Part shown: positions 32,153-32,688 of the stretch, one piece after another
Position numbering within the stretch: the first letter of the stretch is position 1
Layout: each line of letters opens with the position of its first letter
IMG/VR virus record: IMGVR_UViG_3300044613_002573
Location: 1 to 32,688 of that record
Length of the DNA stretch: 32,688 bases
Reading direction: 5' to 3' (one strand)
Source of the DNA: a virus
Position numbers and translations under genes: made by a program
Notes under the pieces: model-generated
Database searches by the model: none
What the model saw: only the letters and a program-made list of their open reading frames with translations
What the model was told of the DNA's origin: nothing

Positions 32153-32688
32153 TGATGCAGATTCCGATTCTTGCTGCGACGAAAAGAGCGAGACCTACGT
32201 CTATCGCGTAATTATTGCTGACCTTGACTCACGCGAGCGAATTGATCACATTCGCGCATTTCCAGCATCCAGCAAGCAGTCCGTCTCGTACAAGGCGTTA
32301 TCTCGCATCAATGGGAACAACCGCAAAAAGGTCGTGACCGAGGAATCTTCCACGGTCCTCACCAAGGCGGCCGCAGGTCGGCAGATAGCAAGCGGCATCG
32401 TAAGTTCTCTGGTACCAGGTGACATGAGCCCTGTCAGATCACCAATCAGGTCTGCTGCGTGGAGAACAATCACACCAGGGTTCGGTGGTGGTCGCGGAGG
32501 TTCACGGCCGGGAGAAAATCGCGGCTACCGATGCCCAGAGGGCTACCAATATGGAGGACGCTTCACTGATAATCGTCTCTCAACTTGTGGTGCCAAGTTG
32601 TTTGACATTCCGAGCCCACTGCGCGCAATAGCGCGTGCACTAATGAACGCAGGTTCAGTTGCTCCTGGGACAATTACTGGTCGTGAGG
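32139..32688 (+). CDS. Partial gene at right edge, with an RCPxG-FTD cysteine motif
   Basis: An ATG at 32139 inside the end of the previous gene opens a frame that stays open to the window edge (183 codons), so the gene is cut. The N-terminus (MTFFNDADSDSCCDEKSE, then YVYRVIIADLDSRERIDH) suggests a small alpha/beta domain. After a Gly/Arg/Ser-rich linker comes YRCPEGYQYGGRFTDNRLS and a cysteine (Cys132 and Cys150), the same spacing as Cys235 and Cys253 in polyprotein 2. Helical, alanine-rich sequence follows (LRAIARALMNAG). It could be the start of a third large protein of the same design. Function unknown. Confidence 0.7.
   Translation, partial: MTFFNDADSDSCCDEKSETYVYRVIIADLDSRERIDHIRAFPASSKQSVSYKALSRINGNNRKKVVTEESSTVLTKAAAGRQIASGIVSSLVPGDMSPVRSPIRSAAWRTITPGFGGGRGGSRPGENRGYRCPEGYQYGGRFTDNRLSTCGAKLFDIPSPLRAIARALMNAGSVAPGTITGRE

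Overview
This window is part of the genome of a tailed double-stranded DNA phage (Caudoviricetes). It carries an HK97-type head module (terminase large subunit, portal, prohead protease), an annealase/exonuclease recombination pair, and no host housekeeping genes. Base composition looks roughly balanced by eye. An actinobacterial host is my inference. It rests on the class 3 type of the terminase intein, a class first characterised in mycobacteriophages, and on the gene mix, and it is not proven here. No rRNA, tRNA, CRISPR array or insertion sequence is visible.

Layout. Positions 75-5235 form one leftward operon. In order of transcription it encodes the terminase large subunit (split inside its Walker A motif by a 374-residue intein), an unknown 165-aa protein that starts at TTG, a Rad52-like annealing protein, a RecB/Cas4-like nuclease with an iron-sulfur cysteine set, and an unknown protein of about 175 aa. 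It ends at a strong intrinsic terminator at 75-125. From 5295 to the right edge everything is read rightward: a small two-helix membrane protein, the portal, a 3322-aa protein, a cysteine-, methionine- and acid-rich protein with PepSY-like repeats, a 3854-aa protein, two small unknown proteins, and a gene cut by the window edge. No gene-free stretch exceeds 300 bases.

The exceptional part is the pair of giant genes, together about 21.5 kb or two thirds of the window. The first begins as an ordinary HK97-family prohead protease and continues in frame into an ArdC-type antirestriction domain, a complete UvrD/FBH1-like SF1 helicase and a long unknown C-terminus. The second contains a zincin metallopeptidase motif, a possible ADP-ribosyltransferase-like fold, a duplicated module of about 500 aa, a hydrophobic glycine-rich segment and a ParB-like domain. 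This composition matches the published concept of 'polyvalent proteins', multi-domain cargo proteins thought to be delivered with the DNA.

Two sequence-level signals suggest how such proteins could be handled. First, a motif [R/K/S/A/M/T]-L-S-S-G-x-R occurs nine times in the first giant and three times in the second. It sits at domain borders and is written with many different synonymous codons. I propose that it is the cleavage site of the prohead protease at the head of the first polyprotein. Second, each giant gene carries one long A run (A10 at 9375-9384, A9 at 19990-19998), and in both cases either slipped frame meets a stop within a few codons. Slippage there would release a short N-terminal protein, in the first case the protease without its cargo. 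My model is that the protease and cargo enter the procapsid together, the cargo is cut into separate enzymes during maturation, and the pieces are ejected with the DNA to protect it and process it. The model is inference; the motifs, domains and homopolymers are seen directly. No major capsid protein or small terminase subunit was recognised in the window.
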